64,000 bases of DNA from Metallyticus violacea (Eukaryota; Arthropoda; Insecta; Mantodea; Metallyticidae). Made by a program: the position numbers and the translations under genes. Shown here in pieces: positions 24,537 to 36,919 of the stretch. The DNA lies in contig CM060842.1 in NCBI GenBank assembly GCA_030762175.1, forward strand, positions 65,845,001-65,909,000, read 5' to 3'. The notes beneath the pieces are model-generated. The model saw nothing but the letters and a program-made list of their open reading frames with translations, searched no databases and was not told the DNA's origin. How positions within the stretch are numbered: position 1 is the stretch's first letter; each line of letters starts with the position of its first letter.

Positions 24537-24828
24537 CCGCCACGGGTGGCAGAGGTCGTTAAGGCGTGGACTTGTGAGCGGGAGGTCTGGGGTTCGAATC
24601 CTGCCAGGACCGTCCTCCCTGAGGGTTCTTCCAGGTTTTCCTCAGTTCTCATAAATGGCAAATGCCGGAGAGGTACCCCGAATTTAGGCCTGGAATATTT
24701 CCTTCCTTAAAAAAAAATCCTTTCCCAGTTTGTTATTTCATTTCATGTATCAACAGTGTCCACCACCTGTGATGCCTTAGTTGTAAAAACGGGCGTTAAA
24801 CACTGTTAAAAACAAATAAATAAATAAG
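24537..24828 (+). repeat. tRNA-derived SINE, family S1, best preserved copy
   Basis: Full length. The head holds A-box-like GTGGCAGAGGTCGTTAAGGC and B-box-like GGGTTCGAATCC. The body passes CCAGGTTTTCCTCAGT and ends GGGCGTTAAACACTGTTAAA followed by an AAATA-type tail. The head resembles a leucine or serine tRNA. Confidence 0.92.
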
Positions 24829-26914
24829 AGAATGTGTGCACCATGCAAACTGATTATGTTGATGTTTTAATCTTGAGTTGGTACACTCATTGTTTCTAAG
24901 AACTTTCATTGAACGTTGCAAATTCCCCTTAGCCGCAACACTCACGTGTACAGTAGCGCTATATTACTAGCTACTAGGGGAAGGTGCGGTTGCCAAAAGT
25001 TTCTTCCCCCTTCTTTTTTTTTTTTCACTAAAAAGTTTTTCTCCAAATTTATGAATGATCAAAGAAAAGCGTTCATAAGCTTTTTTCATTGTCCTCCTTG
25101 AGATCTCTCTCTGGTTCAAAGGATGAAGTCTATAATAGTTCTCTGTTTAGTGTTGAATCCTCAATTACCCCTGCGCGAAATGGTGCTATGGCAGTTGGTT
25201 TGCTAATCAATAGCCCCTTCATCGGTCACTTTAGTGCTGTGGACCAACTGGTATCTGACGGTATCGGGCTTAATCTAACTCGTATTCACATTGAATTAAT
25301 CACGAGAGCAAATGTAACATCTCAAATGTCATTAGGAATTTACACGCCCATTAATGTTCTGCCCAACACAATCCCTTCCAAAAGCAAGTATGAGGCTTGA
25401 AATGTACTAGCAGGGGTTTAAGAATTTAGTTTCAGTTTTGTGTATAAATTCATAATCACTCAAATGAAACTTAAACAAAGCGATGCATAAAAATTCCTAA
25501 CAAAAATGATAAAACATATATCAGTGCCCTCCTACTTTAAATAACAAAATCGCAAATATCTTAAATCCATGAGAAAATCAGTAGACATGTTCGACCAATA
25601 ATATTGCGTGACAATAATATACAGTGCATTAACAATTAGGTCCTAAAAGGGGGTGGGGTAATTGTTAATTTTTTATTCATAGTTACATTATTGAATTAAG
25701 TTTAAATGAACATAACACATAAACCCCCCCCCATGTTTTTTCTTACAAACGTTTCTTATAATGGGGTAAGAATTGGGGCATTATGATTAATAAATGCATT
25801 TATTGAAATTTAAACTTTTATTTCAATGGTAAAACAACTGGCGAGGAATCTTGTCTTATATAAATACTTATTACTTTGTGGTTTTCCTGCAACGTTAGGC
25901 AAGGAACATCTAACATTTAGTGTATTCAATATTTATTTATTTCTATATCCCTAAAAATGCACATCTTTTAGATGTTATGAAACTGTGGTACATGATCAGC
26001 TTTTGAAGATCTTATCCTCTAATTTAGTTCAGATATGAATCTAGATGACACTAAATTTCCACCCTCACTTTCATGTGAAATCGCCGATACCTTTAAATCT
26101 TTCTTAAAAAGTATTTAACTAATTAGCAGAGTTGAATTTCTGCGTAATCCTTCATTGCTCACCTCGAAGCTTTAGCTACAAATTGGTGAAGTGCAATGTA
26201 AATATCTGACAGCCCAGTTTTTGAGTGAGGAGCACAGTATGACATGTGACAGTAATTTCAGAGTCTGCATTGCTTTTCTTGTATTTCAAGTCTGAGGACT
26301 GATATTTGTCATTATCCCCAATATGCATTCTGGTTTGTTCAATATGAAAAGTATCTCTTTCTGATAAGAACTTATCATTTAATTTCACCTTAAAATAAAA
26401 CAACCAAGCACAAATGATAACAAATTGTAAGTAAATTTAGCCGATTTGATTTTCAGTAAATTTACATTTTATGTTATATAATTATCAAGGTGTAGAATGA
26501 TAGCGCTGTGGTTGTAATTATCTAGTAATTTGATGCAAAACATTTACACTTAAACACCATATAAATAATAGTTTCATGTTTTACAATTTCAACAAAAACC
26601 ACATTTACTGAGTAAAATAATTACTTGAGTTGAAGAAACATAGTTTCCGCTTTCTGCATTCCGCCATTTTATTTTCATTTTTACCATGAATATGTGACTT
26701 GAGTGCGCAAATAAATGCTGACATCTATTGGATCTTCGTTTTCATACGCGGACCGAGTCCGAAGCGGCCAGATCAGAGCTGCAAATACTGACAGTCAAGG
26801 ACGTTTATTGCCGCTGACAAGGTCAATTAGTGTGTGCTTAGGTTTGGAACAATGAGCTTCTGTGATATTGCGTTTAATTTACTATTTAATACACAATAAT
26901 TCATTTTGCTGTAA

Positions 26915-27255
26915 TCAGCTGCTCATTGTCGTGCAGAATTTCAAGAACGTTTTCGAGGAGTCCATCCACCTTACAGGTCTACAGTTCGTTAAATTAGGTT
27001 TAATTTCAAAACAACAGGACCAATGTTGGCCAAGAAAATAAGACGTAGGTGTCATGTGATGTTAGAGGAAAAACTTAATGATATCGCTGCTCGATTAAAA
27101 CAATTACCGCGAAAATATCTTGTAAAAATAGTACAAAAGCGGGGGTCAGCCTTACATCAGCACATTCTACTGCAAAATTGGTAACACTTCTTTCCTACAA
27201 GTTTACCTAAATGCATGCCTTATAACCCCCAACTCGGGAAGGAAAATTTTCACTT
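26915..27255 (+). pseudogene. Transposase N-terminal fossil
   Basis: The plus strand reads AAHCRAEFQERFRGVHPPYR, a stop, then IRFNFKTTGPMLAKKIRRRC and LEEKLNDIAARLKQLPRKYL, ending near LHQHILLQNW. This follows the N-terminal paired helix-turn-helix of a Tc1-like transposase family in which I expect a TEEKLDDIGAR...SPRKSL pattern. The frame is broken by at least two stops. The following residues (PKCMPYNPQLGKENFHF) still follow the family for about 20 codons, after which similarity ends before any catalytic motif. A second fossil with the same kind of N-terminal part lies at 59885-61760. Confidence 0.65.
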
Positions 27256-27602
27256 TATGCGTAAAATATAAGTACCTTTTTCACAATTTGCCGATCCTGC
27301 AGCGAACTGGTGTGTTCCCTGCTGCCGACATGGTCTGCGTCCCGAGAAAAGCAAAACGAAGACCCGATATCAGTACTTGTTATCAAATCTGTAAGTCTTT
27401 GCATGAGGAAAGGATGCAGTGATTTAACCGCCATATTTTGAATTCATTATGTTAATTGAAGCAGTTTGGTAGACTCCGGCTAAGTGCTCCCGGTTGCGCA
27501 CCAATCTTGAAGCGATTTGTTGTCGATGCCGAGTGGCCTCACGTTGTGATGCCAATTTTAAAACGGTTTGATAGATTGATTATTGATCGATTCGGTTTTG
27601 TT

Positions 27603-27898
27603 TTTGTTTTTGATTGATTTATTTATGGACGCCCTTTAACATCTCAGGTCATCAGCGTCCCATTCAACTCAGGGCGTGAAACGGCCGACAAATTTTGCTC
27701 AGAGGCCTCTCTTTCAGGCTTGAGGTTCTTTTTCGTGCCGTAAATGTACGACACTGGACCCACGGCTTTACTTCCCTTCCGGAGGAAGCCATACTTAGGA
27801 TTTTTATGCCCGAAAAAATTCATCGGTCCTGGCCGGGTTCGAACTCGCGATCTTGGGTTTAGGAGGCAAGTATGGTAACCCTACACCACCAGGACTAA
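27603..27898 (-). repeat. tRNA-derived SINE, family S2, full copy
   Basis: On the minus strand the head reads GTCCTGGTGGTGTAGGGTTA with B-box-like GGGTTCGAACCC. The body includes CTCCGGAAGGGAAG. The tail next to TTTTTGTTTTTGATTGATTT marks the 3' end. Confidence 0.92.
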
Positions 27899-28054
27899 CT
27901 TCGGTTTTGTTGCCCACGCTTCAATAACAATGATTTCTCAGAGTGAATTCTGCTGTTTTGTAGATTCTACTCATTAGGACTGGGAGAGGAATTCGTTAGT
28001 ATAAATAAGCACGCGATGCGATATATATCGTATGTTTGTAATTTATTATGCTCA

Positions 28055-28850
28055 AAATCTTTCGCGTCCTCTGGTGTTTTGCATACGACAGACTTAGCTA
28101 CCGGGAATAGAACTTAAAAGTGAAATTGAGTAGCCGCGGTATATATCTCACAACTGAGTGCCTATGTAGGAACCATAATAATAAGTGCCTTTCGCCGCCT
28201 GTGAAACTTACTGATGAGTGCCGCGTTGCGTGAAACTGAAAATAACTGTTTCTCAGCCGAGTATCAGCTCAAAAATCGCCAAACTGATGGACCGGAACTG
28301 CGCAACCTGCGTCCGAAATAGAACGTGTTATCTGTGTCTGAACTGCTTCTGTGAACTGCGCGTCTCAGCAACGTCGAACTTATAGCGAGTTAGAACTGCT
28401 TGTCTCTTGCCGCTTGTAGATCTTATAACTGCACCTGAGCACTGAGAACTGCTGTATCTAGCCGCGTGTGAATCTTATAACTGTGAACTGCTTCTGAGTA
28501 ACTGAAAACTGTCTAATGAGCAACGTCGAACTTATTAACTACGGCCTCAGCAGGGTAAACGCTTCCTTAAGTATTAACTTCAAATCAAGTAATCATTAGC
28601 TTAACGACGCCAAAGGGGTTCATAAAGACATGCGCAAATTCCGCGCCTATCTTTAAAAGTTCGAACATACGTTTACAATTGACTGTTTTGAGTACACCTG
28701 CCACATTCTGTCATTCGCTATTTTTTGAAAGTTTAAAATATTTTGTTGGCATTGGCTAGTTTAAAGGCTATCAGTACAATGGCCTGTCGGGGTCAAAGCC
28801 CCAAACGGATTTAAAAGTTCTTCAGTTTATTAACCCTGCAAATCAGCGCC
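28055..28850 (+). repeat. Unclassified repeat R4, copy a, with internal periodic units
   Basis: About 800 bp shared in order with 62495-63085. The left part begins near CTTTCGCGTCCTCTGGTGTT. The centre (about 28200-28560) contains degenerate units of roughly 50-60 bases built on GAACTGCTTCTGTGAACTGC and GCCGCGTGTGAATCTTATAA. The right part, from GCGCCTATCTTTAAAAG to TTCAGTTTATTAACC, is the best conserved between the two copies. There is no coding frame and no tRNA-like box. The class is unknown. Confidence 0.7.
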
Positions 28851-29045
28851 ATTAAAATGGGATATAAAACTCAACCCTCGCGTTTCTTCCTATTGTGGAG
28901 AGTTTTATGACCTATTTGGCTTTCCAAGCTACCATAGCCGAAAAACACCAGAGAATTTCTCTTTTGTACAATTCGCATGTTAACATTGTGCTATTATACA
29001 TGTAATGTTACATGGCCTTTACATTATTAATTACAATAAAATATT

Positions 29046-29317
29046 TTTTAATAGTGTTTAACGCCCCTTTTTATCCTGAGGCACCACAGGCAGTGGATAC
29101 TGGTGGATGAGATGAAATGATATATTGGGAAAGGATGTTTTTAAGGGAGGAAACGTTCTGGGCCTAAGTTTAGGAATACCTTCCCGGCATTGGCCATTTA
29201 TGAGGACTGAGAAAAACCTGGAAGTAATCTCAGTCAGAGAGGACGGTCCTGGTGGGAATCGAATCCCGGACCTCCCGCTCATGAGTCCGCGTCTTAATAA
29301 CGGCCACCGTGGAGGCA
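29046..29317 (-). repeat. tRNA-derived SINE, family S1
   Basis: Reverse copy, near full length. B-box-like GGGATTCGATTCCC lies near 29262. The A-box region near 29300 is damaged by loss of a few bases. Confidence 0.88.
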
Positions 29318-29434
29318 ATAAAATATTATTATAATATATTAGGATAATTAGGTTTGCAACATACATATTATATTTATACTACAGTGGGTGGGCCATAATA
29401 ACTGCCGTAATATAAACCTTATATGACTTTTGTT

Positions 29435-29481
29435 TTAATAGTGTTTGTAGTCCGATTTTTACTACTGAGGCACCACAGGTG
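29435..29481 (-). repeat. S1 SINE 3'-end fragment
   Basis: Only the last 45 or so bases of S1 are present, in reverse, running from AATAGTGTTTGTAGTCCG to GCACCACAGGTG. The copy lacks its 5' part. Confidence 0.7.
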
Positions 29482-30411
29482 TTATGCACTTAGGTTATGG
29501 CAAATCATTCTCCTTGCTCTTAACAACATAGACTAAAAGAGATTACTCAGCGCAAGCACTATTAAAAGCACAAGGATTTTATTAATGTCCTCTGCACTAC
29601 TTTCGTTATAATTTAAGGCGCTGCAGTGTTAATCGCAACCCAAACTACATTGAGGGATACGCATTTATCCCAAATATCGCACATTTTGTGTACTACTTAT
29701 TACTGTTCCCTTTTAAAATATCAGAATTTTTAAACTCGTTATGTAACTATACCAAAGCTTGTAAAAATATTTCTGAAATACCTTGTATACGCGATTTTTC
29801 GTACTTCATATACCGACACATTTTTATTTATCTACAATGTATATTTTTTCCGCAGTAGCATTAATTGGGAGGGGTTAGCTGAAGAAAATCATCTCTTATA
29901 ACTGTCCAAATGAGGCTTCGAATGCGGCAGAACAATTTATAATCCAAATCCACCATAAAGATATCTGCGCATTACATACCTACTCTATTCCTGGAGTCCG
30001 ATTAAAACAACTGCTCTAACTCTCCGATGCAAATGACGTTCATTTGTGTTTGTAGGTTCACTGTTTTGACGTTCCATCATCGAAATGTATGTTAAGCCTG
30101 TGACCTGGATACAGAGAGAGGGGGAAAGAGAGAGATGTGGGAAACTAATGTATTTGGATTGTATGTCAGGGTTGTTGCTCAAGTCAGTAAGGCCTCACTG
30201 GCGACGTCTTCAGTTTATTGGTTTCCGGACGAAAAACCAATTGAAGGAAACCTTACACATTATCTCGTTGGTTTGGAAAAATTAAAAGAACACACAGCTC
30301 ATCGGGTGAAATTAGTAGAGCAAATCGCCATATTCTCGGACTTCTGTCATAGTTTGCTGTTTTCAGGCTTAATTTTGTATATAGTATTATTTTCATTCAT
30401 ATCTTATTAAC

Positions 30412-30465
30412 TCGCCTGTGGTGCCTCAGTAATAAAAACGGGCGTTAAGCACCACTTAAAAAAAT
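30412..30465 (+). repeat. S1 SINE 3'-end fragment
   Basis: Begins in CTGTGGTGCCTCAGTAATAA and ends GGGCGTTAAGCACCACTTAA followed by A-rich sequence. The head and body are absent. Confidence 0.72.
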
Positions 30466-31748
30466 GTTATTAGCATGTCACAAAAATATAACTATCTTAG
30501 CTTATTCAGCGATGTTTATAAAAGCTAAGATGTTTCTGTGATGTAATTTTTAAGGTTACTAGTTTTATATTTTGCTTTTTGTTTCCAAAGTTGCCGAGGA
30601 TTATTATTAGTAATTATTCAATGGGTATCTTACAATGTTGTTCTGAAGGTTTTTTTATTTAGATTCAGCTTACGACACTTCGAAACTCTTGAATCAACAA
30701 TAAGCAAACATTTCAGATTCTGCATTTCCGGATTATGCACGTATAAATAAGTAATCAGTGACAGTGTATTAAATGTTGGTGTGCTTTTCTGTTTCCTTAA
30801 TAATAGTGTACTATGGGTAAATTATGATTGTAGTCGCTCTAAGAGAAGATTAATGATGTCAAACTTTAGGTTGCACTAAGAAGTTGTTGCAAGATATGGT
30901 GCAATTAACGTGCAAATCAATGTCCAAATGCTAAATAATTAATAAATCGCATGATGAGATCCTTCACCCCGCACAAACAACAAAAGTGAAAAAGATCCCG
31001 AGAGAAAACTTTATCATTTACCAAGAGCTTTAGGAAACAAATGAATAGCGCTAACTTAAATCATGTCTTGCTGGGCGGTATTATTACTAAAATGCATGCT
31101 CTATAGATAGTTTAAAAGCTTAGAAATTGAATACATTGCAGCATTTCTCGTGTTTGCAATGCCTTCTGTCTTTTGTTTCCCATTCCAAAGCCTCGTAAAA
31201 CGCTAATAATTCCGGTCCATATCCCTTTTACCTGGAATACTATTAATGAAAGTTTCTGTACAGTTACGTATGCTATTGTACAAAGTTAAATCTGCTGCAG
31301 CATTATCCGACATGGAGATAGATATACAGTTCTGTTTGGGAAGAAAATGCTACTATTAAAGAATCATTTTTTCTGTGTTCTACAATTTGATATATGAGCA
31401 CCTGGAAATGTAGTAACATAGCTGCTGTAGAACTAGGATTACATATGATACTGAATAATATGACAAGAGGAAATGGATGTGTTACGTCTTACTGCACAGC
31501 AATGAGTAGAGGCTTTCTTTTCATAAAATAGAAAGATGCTCAATTTCCCCTCCTTAAAATGATTTTGATTGAATGTGTTACTTAAGAAAAATCCTCTATG
31601 GACGTGTTCAACCTTTAAAACCTATAATAACGCTTCTATACATTTTTAGTCATATTTCCAAAAAACTTTTGATTTTATTTATTATAATTTTGGATGTAAT
31701 TAATAATTATAGTATGTGTATAATGTATATGACGCCTTAAGCTCTAAC

Positions 31749-32026
31749 ACACCGTTACGAGTGGCCGAGTTCGTTAAGGCGCGGACTCGTAAGCAGGAGG
31801 TCTGGGGTTTGAATCCCACCAGGCCGGTCCTATTTGACTAAGGTTTTTTCCAGGTTTTCCTTAGTCCTCATAAATGGCAAGTGCCAGGGAGGTACCCTAA
31901 ACTTAGACATGGAACACTTCATTCCCTAAAAAATATCCTTAACTAATATATAATTTCATTTCATGTGTCATCAGTGTTCACCGCTTGTGGTGCCTCAGTA
32001 GTAAAAACGGGAGTTAAACACTACTC
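31749..32026 (+). repeat. tRNA-derived SINE, family S1
   Basis: Full-length plus-strand copy. The A-box-like GTGGCCGAGTTCGTTAAGGC is the closest of all copies to a genuine leucine-type tRNA, and the B-box-like site is GGTTTGAATCCC. It ends GGGAGTTAAACACTACT without an A-rich tail. Confidence 0.92.
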
Positions 32027-33294
32027 GGTAAAACTAGCCGGGTGTACGACCTTAGTTTGAACAAAGGGAGAGCAGCTCAAAAGGAGATGTTTGGGGGAGA
32101 CTTAATGAAGTTAGCATTATTCATCATATAATGATACAAATGTAATAAAATGAAAAGTAACAAAGAGCTAAAAGTTCTATCCTGACTCTAAGGAGTGTCG
32201 TACGTTTCAGGCCACGGTCGAGGAGGATGCCTCAGTGACCGGAATGATAAACGTGTTTCTCCTCTCTTCTCTGAATTCTCCCAGTTCCCCTTATTATACG
32301 TGTTTAAACCGAAAGTGGTGTGATACATACCACTGCACTTTTCTCAGGGGGAGATTACCCCATTAGTCCCAATCAATAGTTACAAAGGTCATCATTGGCG
32401 TCAAAGACATGTTTAGGTACTCAGATCTTAAATAATTAAAAATATATTTCATGCGACTAGGTTTTTCCCTGGTGTGTGGAAGCTGCATCTATGTAACAAA
32501 CAACAAGAGGATGACTTCTTTATTGCCAACTAAGACTTCTGTATTCACCGTTCTTGTTATTTCTAACACCGCATTTTTAATCACAAAGAACGATAACAAA
32601 TATGCAATGTATGAACTGCACTTTACTATAATCCCGAACTTCTAACTTGATGACCTGGGCATGACACTATTGTTGATATAAATTGAGCGAGTAGAAATGC
32701 AAGGAAATTTTGTCTATTGACGGAACCGAAGAATTATGCGACCTAAGCCCTGTGCGGCTTGCGATAAGTTGCAGACATAGGCCAAATTATAATCTTAACA
32801 GACGCATCTACATTGTGCATAATCATCAGATAATAGGCGCTCATTTCACAATTATCTGAAGGAAGAACATTTTCCTTCCATTTCAAAATGTTTCTTCATC
32901 AGGTAACTTTTCTCTAATACTTGTCATAATGCTCATCTCTTTGCTATGAGTTAATATATTTGCCTTGTTCTTACATAACATTAACTTGTTATTCCCCAGC
33001 TATTTTCTATATGTTGCTGAGTATACGAATATATTAAATGTGTTATAGTTTGCTGAATTCAGCCCATCTACACACAATATTTGTGTGTTTACTTTCCCAT
33101 AAGATATATTTTATTAATTTGTGGCATCAAGCGCTGTAACTCTGTCCTGTCCTGTCTGATGTAACATAACGCTATCTTGCAACGTATGTTTAGAGACATG
33201 GAGTTGAACTGTAGCTCATAGACACCGGAATGCGAGCATATTTTGCAATCTTACCATTCCTCGTAACAATCCGGACATACCACCCAACTGACTT

Positions 33295-33507
33295 CTTTTT
33301 TCGGGCGTAAAAATCCAAAGTATGGCTTCCTTCGGAAGGGAAGTAAATTCGTGTATCCCGTGTCGTACATTTACGGCACGATAAAGAACCTCAAGCCTGA
33401 AAGAGAGGCCTCTCAGCAAAATTTGTCGGCCGTTTCACGCCCTGAATAGAATGGGACGCTGATGAACTGAGATATTGAAGAGCGTCCGCAAATAAATCAA
33501 ATCAACA
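33295..33507 (+). repeat. tRNA-derived SINE, family S2, head lost
   Basis: The body starts at TTTTTTCGGGCGTAAAAATC and is complete to the tail GCGTCCGCAAATAAATCAAA. The sequence 5' of it is not tRNA-like, so the head is missing or badly decayed. Confidence 0.87.
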
Positions 33508-34349
33508 AGTGGATTCTCGGAAGTGACTTGGAGAGGAATCCGCACACTTCTTCCTGTGGGGTGGTTATTGAATCTGTCCCGATACCTTTTCTCTTCCTTT
33601 TCTGGATTTATTCTCGAATTAGTTTTGCTTATTTTACTTTTATATTGCTATATACCCATTATTTTTTAATGTAATAAGTGGACTTTCAAAGTTTTTTTTT
33701 CTAGTATGTATTCATTTATTCAGGGCATTTTTAATTTTTATTCTCATACATATTACTTTTATTTTGATCAGAATTTTGTGGGCTGATATTTACAGAGGCC
33801 GTTATTACCGGAATTAGTAATACTCCATTCTCTTTAACATGAACTCGGTATTAATGTGATGCAATAAGTAAAACTTTAGCCACCCTGACAAACCGGGCAA
33901 CATTTCGAAGTGTTTAATCAAGATGAAACATGTGCTACCATGGGAAGTGGGGGACTACTTCAGAATTTTCTTAAAGTGGAGAGGTACACCTCTGAACTTT
34001 AAAAATCGCGTTTTAATTTGCGTTATAGAATGCACCTTCCCTTTTATTTGCCCAGAAAGGTTAATAATATGTACCATACTTTCAGAGACACGCCCTTAAA
34101 TGTAAGCGCATGTCAGCAAGTTTGCCACTTTAAATTCGATACTGCAGCGCCCACGTTGTTTTATCACATCAAATTTGTTTTATTGAGCTAACTTGAACTT
34201 AACGGATCAAATCCAATTCTATAATGCAGTATAGTGCTTTTTTACATAAAGCCTGAGGAGCATATAAAGTTGTATGTCTAACTTAAAAGCGAAATAATTA
34301 TGATTTGAAGCATAGAAGCTTCTGAAAATATTTGCTCTTTATTCGTACA

Positions 34350-34570
34350 AAACCGAGCGAGTTGTCTCAAACGATAATGTTTGAGATCGTATTTGGAAGG
34401 TCCCAGGTTCAAATTCTGAAGTCGACTAAACTGACTGAGGTTTTCTGTAGTTTTCCTCGGTTCTTTTTCAGGAAGAGTAAACGCCGGTTAATATTTCTCT
34501 CCGCGGTTTCATCTTCCATGTGATCATTCAACTTAAATCCATCTCTATGTGTGTGTCAGCGTCCTTCTGC
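34350..34570 (+). repeat. tRNA-derived SINE, family S3
   Basis: Head-like ACCGAGCGAGTTGTCTCAAA is followed about 40 bases on by B-box-like CCCAGGTTCAAATTC. The body includes GAGGTTTTCTGTAGTTTTCC and GGAAGAGTAAACGCCGG, the order seen in a widespread insect SINE group. The 3' limit is uncertain. Confidence 0.6.
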
Positions 34571-35413
34571 ATTTGTGATGTCTTCTAGGCGGCCCTGACA
34601 TTGAACTGATTATCGATTCAGGGAGTATGTATACGCTAAATGCAACCAAAGATAAGTAGCTTCCTGAAAGGTGACTGAGCCGAACGAAGTTATTGCACAG
34701 TATATTATCAGCATCGAAATGGGTAAACGTTAAGGTTAATGAATATTGAACCGTGGGCATAACTCCTATCTTAGAAGTATCGATTCGTGATGCCTTTAGC
34801 AAACGCAGAGAAGTGTTCAGCACTGAAAACAAAAAGACACTCTAGCTAGTAGGGAAACAATAAAGGGTTCTTATGAAATTTCTAACTAGATATATCGAAA
34901 GCATATGTTGGGAGTCCCGTATATAATAAACTCGGCTCATAAGTTTGGAAGATATGTCCAAAGACAGCCTTTGTTGGAGGAAAAACCGTTATAGTAGCAG
35001 TTAATTCAACCAAGACTTTCAATAATGGAGTAAACATCAAATATAGAACAATGGAGTAGCTGAAACGCATGGGTAAGAAGTATTGTTCTCATATTTCGCT
35101 AATAAACGAGCTTAAGTGCCCATAAGACGGCAAAATAATGTAGGTATAGGCTTTAGTTGGGGAAGCGACTCAAACCAGTTGGAACAGGACAGCAGGGGAA
35201 TTTGATATATATTTTTTTATAAATTAACAAATAAATTTAAATTTAAATGGAGCATATTTTCTTATTCCTCTACATAATTTTAAAAATTCTAACACTGAAT
35301 TATTACACCAAAAACTGGATTTATGCATTACCATTAAAACGATTTGTTTCTGCTTGCCGTTGTTAAACTACAGTTTTTCTACAAGTGATTTATATTTGTA
35401 GAAAGAACGGGAA

Positions 35414-35710
35414 TTGCCTCAGCAAACTCGCACCGGGCGTATTCAATGTTATTACGAATATTGGTGCAATTTTGCAGCAGCCTTTCGGCGATTTCGTATC
35501 CAAAATGGTTTAAGAACTGGTTCATGCTATTCGAGTTCTTTGCAAAGGCCGACAGATATTAACCCAGCAGAAGGAAACGGACTACTGAGTAAACCCACGA
35601 CATTTTATGAGTTGAAGGAATTTATTTCACACAATGTGGCAAATATTCAAGAACAAGAACTCCCAGCTGCTGTATACAGCATTGAAGAAAGGCTTCTCTT
35701 GGACACATAA
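35414..35710 (+). pseudogene. Internally deleted transposase (N-terminus joined to C-terminus)
   Basis: Opens at 35414 with TTG where relatives have ATG (residues PQQTRTGRIQCYYEYWCNFA), followed by AAFRRFRIQNGLRTG, the helix-turn-helix start of a Tc1-like family. Within about 55 codons it passes to KPTTFYELKEFISHNVANIQ and SIEERLLLD, which is the tail of such proteins beyond the last catalytic residue. The whole DDE core is therefore missing, yet the joined frame is open for 99 codons. Full-length members have roughly 340. The two ends are the parts next to the transposon termini, as expected for a shortened, non-autonomous derivative. Terminal repeats were not identified. Confidence 0.6.
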
Positions 35711-36120
35711 CATCTAGGATGAAGGTATGGCAATGGGTGATGGGGAAGGAAAAAAAAAAAAACCCTGCCTGGGCAATAAGTTTGTATTAGAATTTTTAAG
35801 ATTGTATAGAAAATAAAGAAAATTGAGCAATTCAAGTTACCTGTTACAACTGAAAAACCAATTGTACCCTTTGGTAATATGTATTGGTTTTCAGAAAATT
35901 TTAGTTTTAGGTTAAGATCAAGATTTATTTACATTCCATTATATTCTTGTACAGTGTATATACTTGGAATCAGTGATGCGTTTGCCGAGCCGTGCAACAG
36001 GTAGCAAACCTGCTTATTTACTTTTGACCATGATTATTGTCGCAGTCGTAACAACGCAGCTATTACCGGGTATATATTGTGTTGTTCGTTTTTTAATTCC
36101 ACATTATAAATAAGTGTATT

Positions 36121-36630
36121 ATGCCTCGTGTGTTTACAACGGCACAGCGTGTTATTATGTACGATTTGTGTTTGTTAACTCAGTGGTGAAAGAATCAAAG
36201 GACCCTTTTCTATTCTTTTGAGTATACATTTTATTCTGTTGTCTATGTGAATACCATACAAACGCTTTTTCAGAGATTTAACTGACAGGGAGCGTGATCA
36301 TGTATTTTTCAACGGGACTCTGCCACTGCTCACACTGCGAGCAATTCACAATGTGTTTCCACAAAAGAGAGTTATTAGTAGGGATTTGTGGCCCTTTCGG
36401 TCCTCAGATTTAAAAGTCTGCGATTATAATCTCTGGGGTAATTTAAAACTGCCGTGTACAAGGTGAACCCGCACACTATACAAGAGCTCTAGTGATAAAA
36501 TTAGTCAGGAAATTGACGGGTTTCTCAAAGTGAACTACAGGAGTATTTCTCAAAGAGATGTCAAAAATGCATGGCGTATGAAGGCAGTCAGTTTCAACAC
36601 CTCATTTGATAATTCGATAGGAGCCTCTTA
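36121..36630 (+). pseudogene. Internally deleted transposase
   Basis: Begins with MPRVFTTAQRVIMYDLCLLT at 36121, a helix-turn-helix opening of a Tc1-like transposase, then decays. From about 36280 it resumes in the C-terminal part: LRAIHNVFPQKRVISRDLWP, then SSDLKVCDYNLWGNLK, the region of the third catalytic residue (normally SPDLSPCDFYLWG), then ISQEIDGFLKVNYRSISQRD and a closing SFNTSFDNSIGAS. Both the first and second catalytic aspartates are gone. Frameshifts remain near 36470. It lies about 400 bp after another shortened transposase and 290 bp before element B. Confidence 0.68.
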
Positions 36631-36919
36631 AATTCGTTTGTATATTGTTTTATGGTTTGTTTGTTTTATTATTGTATCCTCCCGCTAATCACCGAAACTC
36701 GGTTGACCAGCTAACCGGCTAACGAGCGGCGCCCTCGCTCATAGGCAAAACTCTCCAGAGAAAAACAAAACTAATCGCATGTTACTTCAGAATATGTAAC
36801 AATTTTAAAAATATATTACACAGTATATTCACGGTAACTCAATATTTAAGACATTTCGTAAAATGTATTGCTCTTTACCATGTAAACAATGTATACTAAA
36901 ATAAGTGATTTACTATATA

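Noticed and set aside
24537..24615. Genuine tRNA gene
   Set aside because: The A and B boxes belong to a SINE head; the acceptor stem does not close and the same head recurs with a common body.
25089..25400. 103-codon plus-strand open frame
   Set aside because: No recognised similarity and no supporting splice or promoter signals.
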